This document shows positions 1-11,795 of a stretch of 64,000 nt of DNA, piece after piece (position 1 is the first letter of the stretch; every line of letters starts with the position of its first letter). The notes beneath the pieces were generated by a model, which saw only the letters and a program-made list of their open reading frames with translations, was not told the DNA's origin and did no database searches. Location of the stretch: the NCBI GenBank assembly GCA_944474755.1, contig OX104115.1, forward strand, positions 54,130,648-54,194,647. Direction: 5' to 3'. Made by a program: the position numbers and the translations under genes. The stretch is from Limnoperna fortunei. Lineage: Eukaryota; Mollusca; Bivalvia; Mytilida; Modiolidae.

Positions 1-1130
1 ACTGTTTTCACACGTGTGTTTCGTTTAATATGCATGGGGATTTATGAGATTTTAACCAATGGTATGAACATTCTCTTGGTGTGTATAAATACAGTGACAA
101 ATAGCAAATAAGCTCTTTAAAATTCTACATACGCAATTTGTTTTATGAAGTAAGTTATAGTGATACATTCCTTGTATTTAAAGACATTAATGTAGTTTAT
201 TTTATATTTCATCAAAACAAATATATTTGATTATTATTTAACATATCTAGAGTAAAAAATATGCATTTTGACTGAACATTTGTGCGCACACATTTCACAG
301 AGTTGTAATTTACTTTTAATGTGACGTCAACTTATGTTAACCATTCATGATTTAAATCCATATATGAAAATAAATTAGGTAATTGACCTGACGTCTTATT
401 TTTCGGTAGAATAAATTTCAGATTAAAGATAATTGTAATTTATGTAGTTTTAACGTGCACTGTAAATATTTGCCCATTTTACAAAGGTCACATTCAAATA
501 CCATATAACCTGGCGATGGGGACAGATAATTTGCGGCCACTAAACTGCTAGCACGGAATGAAATTAGGAGCACATTCTGACTAGTATACAACATCTGAGA
601 ACAAAATAATTTCATTCTTAAATGTTTCTTTATTAGTACATTTTTTTATATTCATAGCATACTTATTAATCGCTTATAAAATATGTTTAGGGATTGATTC
701 CATGTGTTTTGCATAAATAGGTTTTACTTTATTTAAGCTTTCTGATTTTCTAGTTTTGTTGTCGAATGTAGAAAATATCATTTAAATCATCTACTTCATA
801 CATAAGTATCCCAGTATTTATATCGGACATACAAATATTTACGCTCTCAATTTAAACTCTGTTTTTATATTTTTGGCTACTTACAGCTCGGGCTTTCATC
901 TGGAGTAAGGATTATTAGCATTGGCCTGTATTGGATCTAATCTACGATTAGTTTGAGCTGTTAGTCATAATCGTTAGTTTACATGAGATAACAAATGGCC
1001 CTCACCGCAGTAAGTAAATTATAACGTTAACTTCTTACATCAGATGTTAAATAAATATAATCAATGATCACATTGACTTTATACTACTACAAATGGGACA
1101 ATTTACAGTTTGGCAAAGTCGTTTTCAATT
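1..1130. other. non-coding stretch, nothing supportable
   Basis: This stretch is AT-rich with frequent stops in all frames. I see no exon with convincing splice borders, no domain and no repeat structure. It ends at a clear foldback element. Confidence 0.5.
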
Positions 1131-1296
1131 ATTATAGGATTAAACACTGGGTTTTAGGAAATTATCAATGTGTAAACTCCGGCGACTCACTCACAAACTA
1201 AATAAAGTCCGAAGGAATTTATGTCAAGTTTTTGAGGGAGTCGCTGGAGTTTACACATTGATAATTTCCTAAAACACTGTGTTTAATCCTTATAAT
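1131..1296. mobile_element. foldback / MITE-like element with ~57-bp inverted arms
   Basis: The left arm (about 1131-1188, beginning ATTATAGGATTAAACAC) is nearly the exact reverse complement of the right arm (about 1238-1296, ending GTGTTTAATCCTTATAAT). The arms differ by a few substitutions and one extra T near the outer end. A spacer of about 50 bp separates them. No coding capacity is present. A pair of long terminal inverted repeats around a tiny spacer is typical of a MITE or foldback transposon. The superfamily is not clear, because no unambiguous target-site duplication can be separated from the AT-rich arm ends. Alternatively it could be a transcribed hairpin locus. Confidence 0.75.
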
Positions 1297-2125
1297 TATT
1301 TGAAATAATCGTTGCGATTTTTAAAACAGCAAAAACAGTTTCAGAAACCCATCTAGACCTCAAAACGTACCTAGGCCGGAAAGCGTAAGGATATGCAAAA
1401 CATAGAACCAAAGGAATCGCGGTTCTGTAGATACTGACAGGAACAAAAAACAAAACGAAACACTAAATTGTATTTATATTATATTTTATTTGAAATCTCA
1501 ATCGATTTAATTGGAAATCATTGGGGCAGAGAAAACATTGTTCCCTCTCCCTGACGATACGCTAGGAGAACGCCATCTTGTTTAAATTGGATACTGAAAG
1601 TAGTCCGCTCAGAGAAAATATTCATAGATAAATTATCTGAGAAGACGCCATTTAAGTGTTTTTATCCAATCAAAGCACTTAATATAAATAAATTACAGCA
1701 TGAATAGAATTATTGACTGTTACAATATGTTTTTGAAGTAATAAACATACTAGAAATTGCAACTGCCTTCCAATGTTGACTGTTTTGTTTAACGGACCGT
1801 TTTAAGTTTGCTTGAAAAAGACTTAAAATCTTTATTAAAGCAAAGACACAAAAAATATTTCGCTTCCAAACAAATGTTTCCAGAGTCAAAAATATTGTAA
1901 TTTAGAGACATTAGAAAACTTGACTAAGCTGTAACAGATAGAACTCTATAAAAGTTTAAATGCCGTTATTGTTACATCCAATGTCTTGAGAGATGTCATG
2001 GTATTAATATTTACTACACTAAATGAAGGTTTCGTCAGAAACAAACGAAATGTCCGTTATTACTTGAATCGATGATGTTGCCTAATATCAAACCATCTTC
2101 TTACGTCAATGCATGTTTTATTTAG
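1297..2125. other. non-coding, probable intron side of the next exon
   Basis: No domain, repeat or RNA gene is visible. The stretch ends in a T-rich run and an AG dinucleotide at 2124-2125 that can serve as the acceptor of the exon starting at 2126. Confidence 0.4.
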
Positions 2126-2512
2126 ACAGAATGGGAAGAAAGCATAGCACCTGATGAAATGATACAAAGCATTTTACTACAATACACTCCTGAAGAACTG
2201 GGACCACATGCTGAAAATGCAATGCAGAAGCTTCGAACTACACTATATGATAATTTACCGGACGAACTCCCAGATGTCTCCATTCAATTGTATTTACTTC
2301 GAAATACACATACCATTGGGACAGGAGGTTCAGTACTGATTGTTAATATATATCCAGATGGTATTGACTTTAAAATGAGAACATATTTGAATGATTATAA
2401 GTCTTCAAAATCGGAACGAAGTAAGAAATTGATATCGAAAGTACTCTCTATTTTAAAAAAAATTTTTACTATTATAAGTATTGCTCTCGGGATAGTTGCC
2501 GCTTGTGTATAA
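2126..2512 (+). CDS. probable terminal exon of an unknown protein with a C-terminal hydrophobic tail
   Basis: I do not recognise the family. The reading frame is open from a possible 3' splice site (in-frame TAG at 2123-2125, so translation must enter by splicing or start at the ATG at 2159) to a stop at 2510-2512. Read from the acceptor this gives 128 codons. The N-terminal part is acidic and polar. The middle has a TGGSVLIVNIYPDG stretch that looks like a beta-hairpin. A Lys/Ser-rich segment then precedes about 17 hydrophobic residues ending in AACV, which could be a tail anchor. An AATAAA lies at 2697-2702, 185 bp past the stop, fitting a 3' UTR. No upstream exons can be linked confidently. 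It could also be a pseudogene fragment, but the frame and codon content look better than chance. Confidence 0.45.
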   Translation, partial: TEWEESIAPDEMIQSILLQYTPEELGPHAENAMQKLRTTLYDNLPDELPDVSIQLYLLRNTHTIGTGGSVLIVNIYPDGIDFKMRTYLNDYKSSKSERSKKLISKVLSILKKIFTIISIALGIVAACV

Positions 2513-2696
2513 ATGACGTAATAATTATTGAATAGCCGACCTTATTTACTTGTATTTTTCCTCATTGCAATCAAAGTTGTGATTGACAGCAGAATTCAGT
2601 ACTTCTGTTTAAATATTTTTTTTAAATGTGTATTTCTTCAAAATTATGTGTAATCTAATATAACCATATCATACATATACTATCGAACATAAACAC

Positions 2697-2702
2697 AATA
2701 AA
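2697..2702 (+). promoter_or_regulatory. candidate polyadenylation signal AATAAA
   Basis: A canonical hexamer lies 185 bp downstream of the stop of the exon ending at 2512. In AT-rich DNA this hexamer also occurs by chance. Confidence 0.3.
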
Positions 2703-3568
2703 TTGTAACATAACTAAAATAACCCATATAACATTGTAAATTTTAAGTCATATTAATTTTTTAATAGGGAAAACTAAATGAAAGGTATATCTAAGAGGAG
2801 CAAAAAATAGGTACAAGTTTTTATCATACCGATCCAATATTGTTTTGTATATTTATTTTTGTTTAAAAAAAGATTAAAAGAGAGGAAAAAGGATGACAGA
2901 AAAAAAAGTGAACATTGGAAGTTTAATGTTATCATAATTGCCATATGTAGTTGCAAAACGTACAAAGTATGTATATCAACTTTAATTGTTGTAAGAAACT
3001 GATGAGTAGTTAACAATCTGTGTTATTTGTTAATGTAGTCATTGACGTTTTGTATTCTTAGTAATAGTAGTTTGTAAATATCATTCAGATTAGGGATTTC
3101 TAGTATTTAAGACGATTTGTATTTAACACTTGTTTCATTTGAATTTATATCTAGCATATCTAGCATATCATACATGTGTCTATAAATTCTCTTATGTTAA
3201 AACATTTATATCCTGCATTTTTATGCCTATTATCCGTATTGAAACTTTGATTTTTGTTCTCTCTTCCTCCCTAACTAAAAGCTTCCATGACCGCCTTCAT
3301 CTGCAACATTATTTTGTATTCATAGTTAAAATTGCATACAAAAAAGTTTATAATTATTATTATTATTAGAGTTTTATTTGAAATATATATATAATATCGC
3401 TGAGGGGAACAAACATTTGACAGTGTTAAAAATCTAATTCAAACAGTGTTGGGCTTAATTTGTAGACGTATATATAAATATAAATATAAATATTAACCCT
3501 GAATTTCTGATATTTCAGAAATCCGCTGGATAGATATATTATATGGTTGTCACAATACTTAGACGTTT
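2703..3568. other. non-coding, nothing supportable
   Basis: AT-rich sequence without domains, clear splice borders or internal repeats, apart from a short (TTA)n run near 3353-3369. Confidence 0.4.
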
Positions 3569-3593
3569 ATATATATATATATATATATATATA
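3569..3593. repeat. (TA)n microsatellite
   Basis: An uninterrupted run of TA dinucleotides, about 12 copies. Confidence 0.9.
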
Positions 3594-3861
3594 CAAAAAC
3601 TACTTTATTACTATATATACTCATCCTCGGTAGCGGATGATAAAGACAATATATAAAAGTTTAAAAGTCAGTTAAAGTGAGAAAATTCAAGATCAATGTT
3701 TTATGATTTATTTAATTCATTTATTTATATTGACACTCAATGATTGGGGCCATTCGTTGGTCAGTCTGTGTCTATAATTTTGAAAAAACACGTATCGTCA
3801 TGTTTGTCGATCCGATACTAAATAAGTGCACTGGTTGGTAGCTTCCTTGAATTGTGTTTTT

Positions 3862-3945
3862 ACGCTACTTTCAGCGTTTTTGTGTTCTATGATGGCATCC
3901 AGTTTTTATTCGGTAAGACGGCACGAGGACCTGAAGAAAACCTTC
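3862..3945 (-). mobile_element. SINE tail fragment (same family as 11526-11795)
   Basis: On the minus strand this matches the 3' part of the SINE at 11526-11795. In plus-strand order it has the CACTTTCAGC-like box, then ATGATGGCATCCAGTTTTTAT, then the diverged GGA..CC..GAAAACC end. The tRNA-like head is absent, so it is a 5'-truncated or broken copy. Confidence 0.5.
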
Positions 3946-3980
3946 GGTTGGAAAACTTGCCTTGTATAGTTATGTATACA

Positions 3981-3983
<3 letters not shown>

Positions 3984-4054
<71 letters not shown>
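3984..4054. repeat. (TA)n microsatellite, about 35 copies
   Basis: A long pure TA run, followed by a short ATTATATATATA variant. It is likely length-polymorphic and can extrude a cruciform. The Tyr-Ile repeat peptides it encodes on both strands are not genes. Confidence 0.95.
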
Positions 4055-4055
<1 letters not shown>

Positions 4056-4058
<3 letters not shown>

Positions 4059-6354
4059 TATATATACTGCACTTGGGACAGTTATAGATGGGAGTAAGGT
4101 GTCATTTTCGATGGTGCACCTTACCTTTGATTAGAAATATATATAAATAATGCTAAAAGGAATCGGCAGCATATTTTACATCTGTAAAATATTATATATT
4201 AAAAACAGTTATGACAATTTTGCAAGTCAGAATTTTGTATATCTAAAAATAATTTATGTAGTCTAGAATTGGGTTTAAGGTGTTTCCACTTTTAAATGTC
4301 AAATTTAACGAAAAATTAAGCTATATTTTTTTAAATTTTGAATGTTGCTAATCTTTGTCATTTGCTGCAATTTTTATTGCCCCAGGAAAGGCGTTATTTT
4401 CCTAGAAATTAGAAATCACAGCAGATATATGTTTTCGACCCTAAAATTCGTACTACTTTCCGACATCAAAAACATAGCTTTGTGTACTCCCGGTGAATAT
4501 ATAGAAAAAAACGCGTGAACAATTATCTATGGAATGGATTAAATCTGTCTTGTCAACGATACATTTATACATGTCCATCCGTGGTTTAAATTGGAAAAAT
4601 TGCAATATTATTTGGAAATAATTGTCTACATTTAGAATGCGGTTAGTATTAATTAACATTATTAATGACGACATAGTGTTTCAGTGTAAGTAAGGTGTCA
4701 TTTCAGAAAGCTTTATATCGAAGCGGTTACCCACTTTCAAATATAAAATAAGTCACTATTATAGCTTCTTTTGGACGACTTTTGTACCAAATTGTAATAT
4801 TTTTCAGATTGTTAATATGTACATAAGTGTGACATTTGAGACGAGTGATATCCCTTCATTATTTGATTATTCTCGTGTGTGAGGGGTTTGCACGATATAA
4901 AAAATACGAAACTCTTACCTTAAAAGTTATGTGTACCTCCAATGTTTACCTTAAGTAGCATTTAATAAAAACCTCACTGGTTATGTGTTAAAAGTCGAAT
5001 GAATGCATAACTTCCTACAAAACATTTTTTGAACAATAAAACAACTCCAAATAAAATTATACTATAGATCATTTTATTGCATTAATGCCGTAAAGGGAGA
5101 AGCAAATAAGGGGTTGCTGTTACTCTCGGGAATGGTTTGGTATCTATTCCTTTTGTACCACCAGTGTTTTAGCTAGGATTTTTTAAGGATTAGTCACAAA
5201 AAACTTTAAAAGTGATTGCCAAAATATTCAGTTTTGTTTATGTTTCCATTTCGCAATAGTCATTTTAATTTTAATTTTAACAGCATCATCGTATTTCGCA
5301 ATCTCTGGCACCGAGTTCATATCTGCTCCGAAAAACTGTCAGTATTATCTTTTTTCCTTGAACTGGTTTTCGCTAGTATTTTAACCTACGCTTCATGTAC
5401 AATAACGCCGGAACCAGCGTAAACAAATGACGCGTAAACATGATAAACATGAGGCTATGACAAAAATATGACGATTTCTGATGAGAATGGCAATATAATC
5501 AAAAAGAAGACATACGACGATTATTTTTATTGACAGAGCGACTTCATCTTCCCCTTTAAAGGTGAACAAAGCAATGTCGGACCACAATAAGCTAGCCCGA
5601 GTTGCCATCCAATTGGTTATGCTTAATCGCGTGTGACATTGTGTACACAGTAATTAAGTGATTAATTATCAAAAAATATCCAATAGCATGTCTGTTACAT
5701 AAGTAATTTGATTGCCTGGGGTCAAAAAGATGCACTAATACATTGGGTAGGATGTTTGGATTTACCTGTCCCGAATTTGACGATGAAAATATCGAAATTT
5801 CAAAAGGAAAATAGCGAATTACTTTCAAAATATTTTGGTCATTTCTAAAAAGGAGTCTGTCAATTGCGAAAGTGGTAGGCGCTAGCTAAATCACTGTGCT
5901 TTAGATTTAATCTCTGTATTTGCTACTAAAGTTTCTATATTTTCTATATTGGGCATTCAGTGCTCATTTATTAATGTTTGTTATTCCATAGTGTAAGCCC
6001 AACCTCTTAAGATTTTAAACTGTTTACATGAACCTATCACTACTTTGATAGATCATGGACAGGATTGAATTCCCTCTTCAAGAAAGTGTTAAAAGCAGGA
6101 ATGAAAAATAAAGGTCATAAAGCAAGCAGGATAATGCTAGATTGATATTCCTAATAAGTCGAACACATGCAATACTGAAATCAGGTTTATTTTCAAGAAA
6201 AAACTGACATTTTTTAACAAGTGGAGAATAGAGTCAACATTAAACAATAAGTTGTCGCAGAGCGCTAATGAAACAGTAGGGCCCTGCATCTTTGTGGCGA
6301 CTGCCCTATAGTCATCAGTCTGTCTGTCCGTGCGTCCGTAAGTCCGAAACTAAT
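4056..6354. other. non-coding, nothing supportable
   Basis: No exon, RNA gene or transposon domain could be supported. An 8-bp inverted repeat (GTAAGGTG ... CACCTTAC) sits near 4093-4125, and GTAAGGTGTCATTT recurs near 4690, but I cannot define an element boundary. Confidence 0.35.
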
Positions 6355-6860
6355 CATGTTTCGGACTGCAACTTTTTATCTATTGAGGTAGGCCTTTGAT
6401 ATTTAGAATGTGGGTAGGTAGTATCAAGGCAATTTGTCGCATAAGGATACCGTATTATGCCGTGGTTGTTGACCTTGAACTTTGACCTTTGACTTTGACA
6501 TGTTTGCTTTCTGAATGACAAATTCATGCCTGGGCTGCAACTTGTTTATCGTTTGAGGTACATGTACTCTTGATTACTGGAATGTTGCCAGATAATATCA
6601 AGGCGATGTATCCCATGCAGTGGTTGTTGACCTTGAACTTTGACCTGAAGGTCACATTATTGCTTTCTGATTAACAAATTCATGTCAGGGCTGTAACTTT
6701 TATCTTTTAAGTTAGGCTTTCGATATTTGGAATGTGAGTAGATAATATCGTGGCGATGTGTCGCTTTCTATGGTTGTTGAACTTTGATCTAAATGTCATA
6801 AGTGACATATTACCATGGTTGATGACCTTTGATCTTGACCTCAAGTTCAGCGGGGCTCAC
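6355..6860. repeat. 3-copy tandem repeat of ~156-168 bp with GACCTTGAACTTTGACC motifs
   Basis: The markers CTGCAACTT / CTGTAACTT recur at about 6366, 6534 and 6690. Each is followed by a GATATTTGGAATGTG-like box, an ATATCAAGGCGATGT-like box, a GGTTGTTGACCTTGAAC block and a TTGCTTTCTGA..ACAAATTCATG block. Copies are diverged. Related sequence lies at 16285-16510, so this is a dispersed family. The TTGACCT-type motif also dominates the large array at 30614-64000. Confidence 0.7.
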
Positions 6861-7724
6861 AGAGATGGGTACCATATAACTGATATTTAGTTCAGAGATG
6901 GAGGCAAATACAAAACTTGTAAGAGTAACTGGATACAAATGATAACTGCGAGGTTCTGTATTAAGAATCCCTATCTAATTACATCTTTTATTTGCGCCAC
7001 CCTCTTTCTTATTGTCACTGTAAAGATCTAACAAAACCCAATTATATGTCATGTCAGAAATTTTGATATAAATTATCCAATGAAAGTTGGACGTCCCTTA
7101 AATAATTACCAATTAAAGGTATGTTTTTATCTTTACTTCAGTTGATTGATGGCAGTGACTGGTACTAGTACAACGATGGCAGAGAGATGCATATTAATAA
7201 CAGAATATTCCCCAACATGGTTGGTGAAGCCAGTTTTTGATTGGTCAATACAATAAGTTCAACCTGAGATAACTTGTAATGGGATATTATTAAATGTTCT
7301 GTAATAATAACAAAAAGGTGGGGAGCTGGTGAAAGATTTACTTTTAATCGGTTTGGAATAATCCTCATTTTTTTGGTATGAAAACATGGTCACCGTGCTC
7401 AGTCCTTGCTTATTTCATCTTATCAGATAAAAAACATGGCCACGTCAAATATCCTTGTTTTAATTTGCTGAAATATAAATGAAAACTTGTGTACTTAAAT
7501 TTGATACAAATGATGTTTGTGAAGTCCTGAAGTATGTATGACGATTGTTTGTTTCGTCTTGATTGGGGTAACACATGATTACATTACTGAGTGTTCTTTT
7601 TACTAATTAAATGAAAGTGAAAAAAACTCTTTTTTTCTAAAGCTACTAGTATGAATATTGGTAGATGAAACTTGAATTAAATCATTTACAAAGATTTCTT
7701 ATTTTATTGTCTCACCCGCGATGG
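6861..7724. other. non-coding, nothing supportable
   Basis: Single-copy-looking AT-rich sequence between two repeat tracts. No domain or splice-bounded frame was recognised. Confidence 0.35.
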
Positions 7725-7727
7725 GGA

Positions 7728-9522
7728 GACATACATGTATATGTGTAAAGATGGGGTATTAATAATGATCCAACCTTAAAAGCCTGGATATTATATGCGG
7801 ACGACGCTGCAAAACGGGATATTATACACTGACGAACCTGTAAAGACAGGGTATTATATACGGATGAAACTGTATGAACGGGGTATTATACACCGACTAA
7901 ACTCTTAAAACGGATTATTAGATACGGACCAACAAGCAGGACGACGTGATATTACATACCGTAAAACCTGTCAAGACAGGATATTATATGCAGACGAACC
8001 TGTAAAGACGGGATATAATATATACGAACGAACCTGTACATTATGCACCGACGAACCTGTAAGGCCGGATATTATATACGGACAAAGCGGTAAAACGGAA
8101 TATTATATACTGTCCAACTTATAAAGGCGGCAGAATATATACGAACGATCCTGTAAAGACGGCATATTATATACGGTCCAACATGTAAAGGCGGGATATT
8201 ATGTACGGACGAACCTGCGAGAACAGATATTACATTCGGAAGAACGTGTAAAGATGGGGTATTAATAATGATCCAACCTTAAAAGCTTGGATATTATGCG
8301 GACGACGCTGCAAAACGGGATATTATACACTGACAAACCTGTAAAGACAGGGTATTATATACGGATGAAGCTGTATGAACGGGGTATTATACACAGACTA
8401 AACTCTTAAAACGGAATATTAGATACGGACCAACAAGCAAGACGGGATATTGCATACGGTCCAACCTGTCAAGACAGGATATTATATGCAGACGAACCTG
8501 TAAAGACGGGATTTAATATATTCGAACGAACCTGTAAATTATGCACGGACGAACCTGTAAGGCCGGATATTATATACGGACAAAGCGGTAAAACGGAATA
8601 TTATATACTGTCCAACCTATAAAGGCGGCATAATATATACGAACGATCTTGTAAAGACGGTATATTATATACGGTCCAACATGTAAAGACGGGATATTAT
8701 GTACGGACGAACCTGCAAGAACAGATATTATATTCGGAAGAATGTGTAAAGATGGGGTATTAATAATGATCCAACCTTAAAAGCCTGGATATTATATGCG
8801 GACGACGCTGCAAAACGGGATATTATACACTGACGAACCTGTAAAGACAGGGTATTATATACGGATGAAACTGTATGAACGGGGTTTAGATACGGACTAA
8901 CCTGTTAAGACCAGACATTTGATACGGACTAACCTGTAAAGACCAGACATTCGATACGGACTAATCTGTAAAGACGGGGTATTATATAATATACTTACCA
9001 ACCTGAAAAGACGGGATATTATATACGGACGACGCTGCAAAACGGGAAATTACATACGGACCAACACATTAAGAACGGGTATTATACACGAACCAACCTG
9101 TAATGACGGGATATTATACATGGACAAACCAGTAACGACGCTATGTTATATACGGACGAACCTATAAAGACGGAATATTATATACGTTAAAACCTTTAAA
9201 GACGGAATATTATATATGGACGATCCTGTTAAGGCGGAATATCCTACCTGTAAAGACGGTATATAATAGATACGGACAAACCTGTAAGGATGGACGTTAT
9301 ATTCGGATAAACCTGTAAAGACGTGATATTTTATACGGACCAAATTGGAAAGACGGAATATATACAGACCATATATACCCTCTAACCTGCTAAGACGGGA
9401 TATCATACATGTATATTGACGGACCTGTAAAGACGGGATATTATATCGAACGCACCTGTAAGGACGGCATGATATACACTGACGGACCTTTAAAGATGGG
9501 ATATAATATATACCGTTGCTAA
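7728..9522. repeat. minisatellite of ~33-bp monomers in ~500-bp higher-order blocks
   Basis: The monomer reads roughly AACCTGTAAAGACGGGATAT then TATATACGGACG, and more than 50 variants occur in tandem. A longer order is superimposed: the marker GTGTAAAGATGGGGTATTAA occurs at 7743, 8246 and 8744 with the same series of variant monomers after each. Blocks of about 15 monomers (503 and 498 bp) were therefore duplicated as a whole. From about 8886 the order breaks down and monomers are more degenerate. A minus-strand open frame through 9146-9535 is a by-product of the repeat, not a gene. Confidence 0.9.
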
Positions 9523-9805
9523 CCGTTAGTTTCAAACAGTAAGTAATATGCCTTCATATTAGAAATTGTTATTGGTTTGCGCCATAAACTGGATGATGAA
9601 ATCTTAGACAAAAGGTACAAATGTTTTATTTTCAGCCTACCAAGAGTTTGACAAACAACGACGTCACATCATTACGACGTCTCTGTATGATAATCGGCGC
9701 CAAAATTTTTTTTACATCTGCTTGAATCCAACAAAAACTGTTTTTTTTTAATCGCCGCATTAAAATGTCTTTTAAAACCTAACTAAACAAGAGAACATCC
9801 CATTT

Positions 9806-9857
9806 CATTCATTCAGTCAGTCAGTCAGTCAGTTAGTAAGTCAGTCAGTCAGTCATT
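9806..9857. repeat. (CAGT)n microsatellite
   Basis: CAGT is repeated about 10 times, with one TTAGTAAG interruption. It is adjacent to a retroelement-like 3' end on the minus strand and is probably that element's simple-repeat tail. Confidence 0.9.
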
Positions 9858-9985
9858 TAGATCTTTATTTCCGCAAATACAGCGATAATAAACTGAAAAA
9901 CAAAAGTTACAAAATTTCACGAGTAAAGAATTCACACATGTACATAAAGAGAGGGGGTGTTTTATAATGATGTTGCATGTTTAAA
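9858..9985 (-). mobile_element. probable non-LTR retroelement 3' end
   Basis: Read on the minus strand, the sequence ends with GTATTTGCGGAAATAAAGAT and runs directly into (ACTG)n. That resembles the 3' end of the LINE at 20265-26300, which ends TTTTGCAAATAAATAAAGTT. A short 3'-terminal piece followed by a simple tandem tail is typical of 5'-truncated LINE or SINE insertions. No coding part remains. Confidence 0.4.
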
Positions 9986-11525
9986 TATTATGTGCATTGA
10001 GCTCTACAGTGCAATAATCGATTGTACTCTGCTGCTGATATTACTATAAGTAGACATAGAGTGGAGCTTGTGAGTGTTGAATTGATTAATTGCTTAGGTC
10101 ACATCTTTTCCTATACTAAATGTTGACGTATTGGTTATTGTTTTTACGTGACAAATGAAAACTACTTACCGCGTATGGTCCAGCTTACGCTCATTTCGTA
10201 AATTGAATTCATCACTTTATTTTCCACAGTTATTAAGCGTTTTGAAATGCGGCGAATTTTTTAGTGTGGTAGAGCAATTTTCTATAATAAAGTTTGACCT
10301 AAATTACAACGGAAGTGTTCGTTTGGAAGAGTCCATTGTCGTCTGTTCGAAATCCTTCGGGTAATATCGTCTGCAGTTAAGGCGGAAAAATCCTCGCGGT
10401 TTGTCCAAATACCACTGAACTTTACGAATGCAGACGATCTTTTTGAAAACAACGCGAGGTCCCTGTAGAAACTCAAATGGTTGACTTCCTATGTAAAATT
10501 CCCGTAGCAAAAGTCAAGGACAATTTAGAACTTGTCAACAACAAAGGCATAATATAAAATATGGACGTGTTATCGTGTAGAAATGTTTTAAATTGGATTT
10601 TAACACTACAAAGGTACAATGTGGAATAATATTAAAATGCAAGGAAAACACCTAGCGCAGCGGGGTGTAACATTTAGTAAAGACGAATTTACAAACATTC
10701 AAGAATATGTAATAGTTTGAAAGTTCCACATAAAGATCCATGTCAAAATATTCAAAGACCAAGTTGAAAAATGGTGTCCCTAGGGTGGCTGGTTCGATAG
10801 TCACCTGAAGATGTTCAATCGTTGTTAATAACTTTGCTGTGAAATATGGCGGGTTTTTGTGATATATCCAAACGTTCGCCATCTTTGTTTTTTTCTCAAA
10901 TATTCTGTTTAAATATTTACTTCAGACAGTCTTAGGATGGTCCTCATATAAAAAGATAAATTTGTTGAACGCATTAAGTCAGTACTAAGAAATACCCTAT
11001 ACTATCATCCTAAATTGTATCCTAAGTCTATCTTAGGACATATCTAAGAGCACTGTTCTTGTCACAGATCCGTATAGTCTCGAGTACACCTAAGGAATAG
11101 TCAATAATTTTATATATTGTATGTATACTCTAGTGCATAGCTTTATTTATGTATAATTAGCTGAAATAAGGATAAGTAAACTATTGTGATATTTATTTGA
11201 TGTAATATTATTAATTCAAAACATTAGGCGTTCGTTTTTACATGAAAGTCTTAGTACAAGCCAAGACAAAAGATATTCTTGTCACAGATTAAGTTTCTGT
11301 GTACCTAGTTTTCTGATTGGCACGAAACTTTGTGAGTATGTTGGGGCTGCCTGAAATTGCCGCTTTTCTCGGATCTCTTGATTGTCTACAACGATTTAAA
11401 TTAAAGTTGATATATACTGATACAGTTTACAATTCTGTGCATTGTAAAGTTAATAATAGAAGGCATACACATTTTTGTAAAAAAGGAAATATTTTTATGC
11501 AAGTAGATGTTAATGTACTAATTTG
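9986..11525. other. non-coding, nothing firmly supportable
   Basis: Imperfect TCTTAGGAT / ATCCTAAGTC inverted motifs occur between about 10930 and 11060 and may be part of an old foldback element, but the arms are too degraded to delimit. CTTGTCACAGAT occurs twice (near 11058 and 11279). No exon was recognised. Confidence 0.3.
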
Positions 11526-11795
11526 CATTGGAGCCTCGGTGGTCGAGTAGTAAATGTAGTTCGTCGACTAAAGATCACGTGGTCTATCAACACTGAGATT
11601 ACGCGTTCGAGTCTCACTGCGAGAAGGTTGCCCGTGACTCCAATCTTAATTGACAAGGATTGCCAGTTTTCCTACGAAGGTCCGGGTTTTCCCGGGTACT
11701 CCGGCTTCCTTCTCAATAAAAACTGAATGCCATGATAAAGCTAAGAAAAAATTGCTGAAAGTGGCGTTAATCAACATTTAAACAAAAAACCCCAA
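11526..11795 (+). mobile_element. tRNA-derived SINE, nearly full length
   Basis: The head carries a Pol III A box (TGGTCGAGTAG, 11540-11550) and B box (CGTTCGAGTCT, 11604-11614). Their 53-bp separation is wider than in a plain tRNA. A body follows with GGGTTTTCCCGGGTACTCCG and CAATAAAAACTGAATGCCAT, then an A-rich end near 11780-11795. The tail region recurs in inverted orientation at 3862-3945, 16150-16260, 17942-18040 and 19025-19140, which shows a dispersed family. SINEs of this kind are copied by LINE enzymes and encode no protein. I do not assign a named family. Confidence 0.75.

Noticed and set aside
3852..4072. Tyr/Ile-repeat peptides on both strands
   Set aside because: These are encoded by the (TA)n tract.
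4090..4925. Element bounded by GTAAGGTGTCATT and ACCTTA motifs
   Set aside because: The shared motifs are only 8-14 bp and their spacing and orientation do not define consistent ends.
9146..9535. 129-codon minus-strand protein
   Set aside because: It is a read-through of the 33-bp minisatellite, with a repetitive Ser-Leu-Gln-Val-Arg pattern. No gene.
10652..10882. 76-codon minus-strand frame starting MANVWIYHKN
   Set aside because: No domain, splice or promoter support. A chance frame is as likely.
10930..11060. Foldback element with TCTTAGGAT / ATCCTAAG motifs
   Set aside because: The motifs are short and scattered, and no continuous arms or borders could be aligned.
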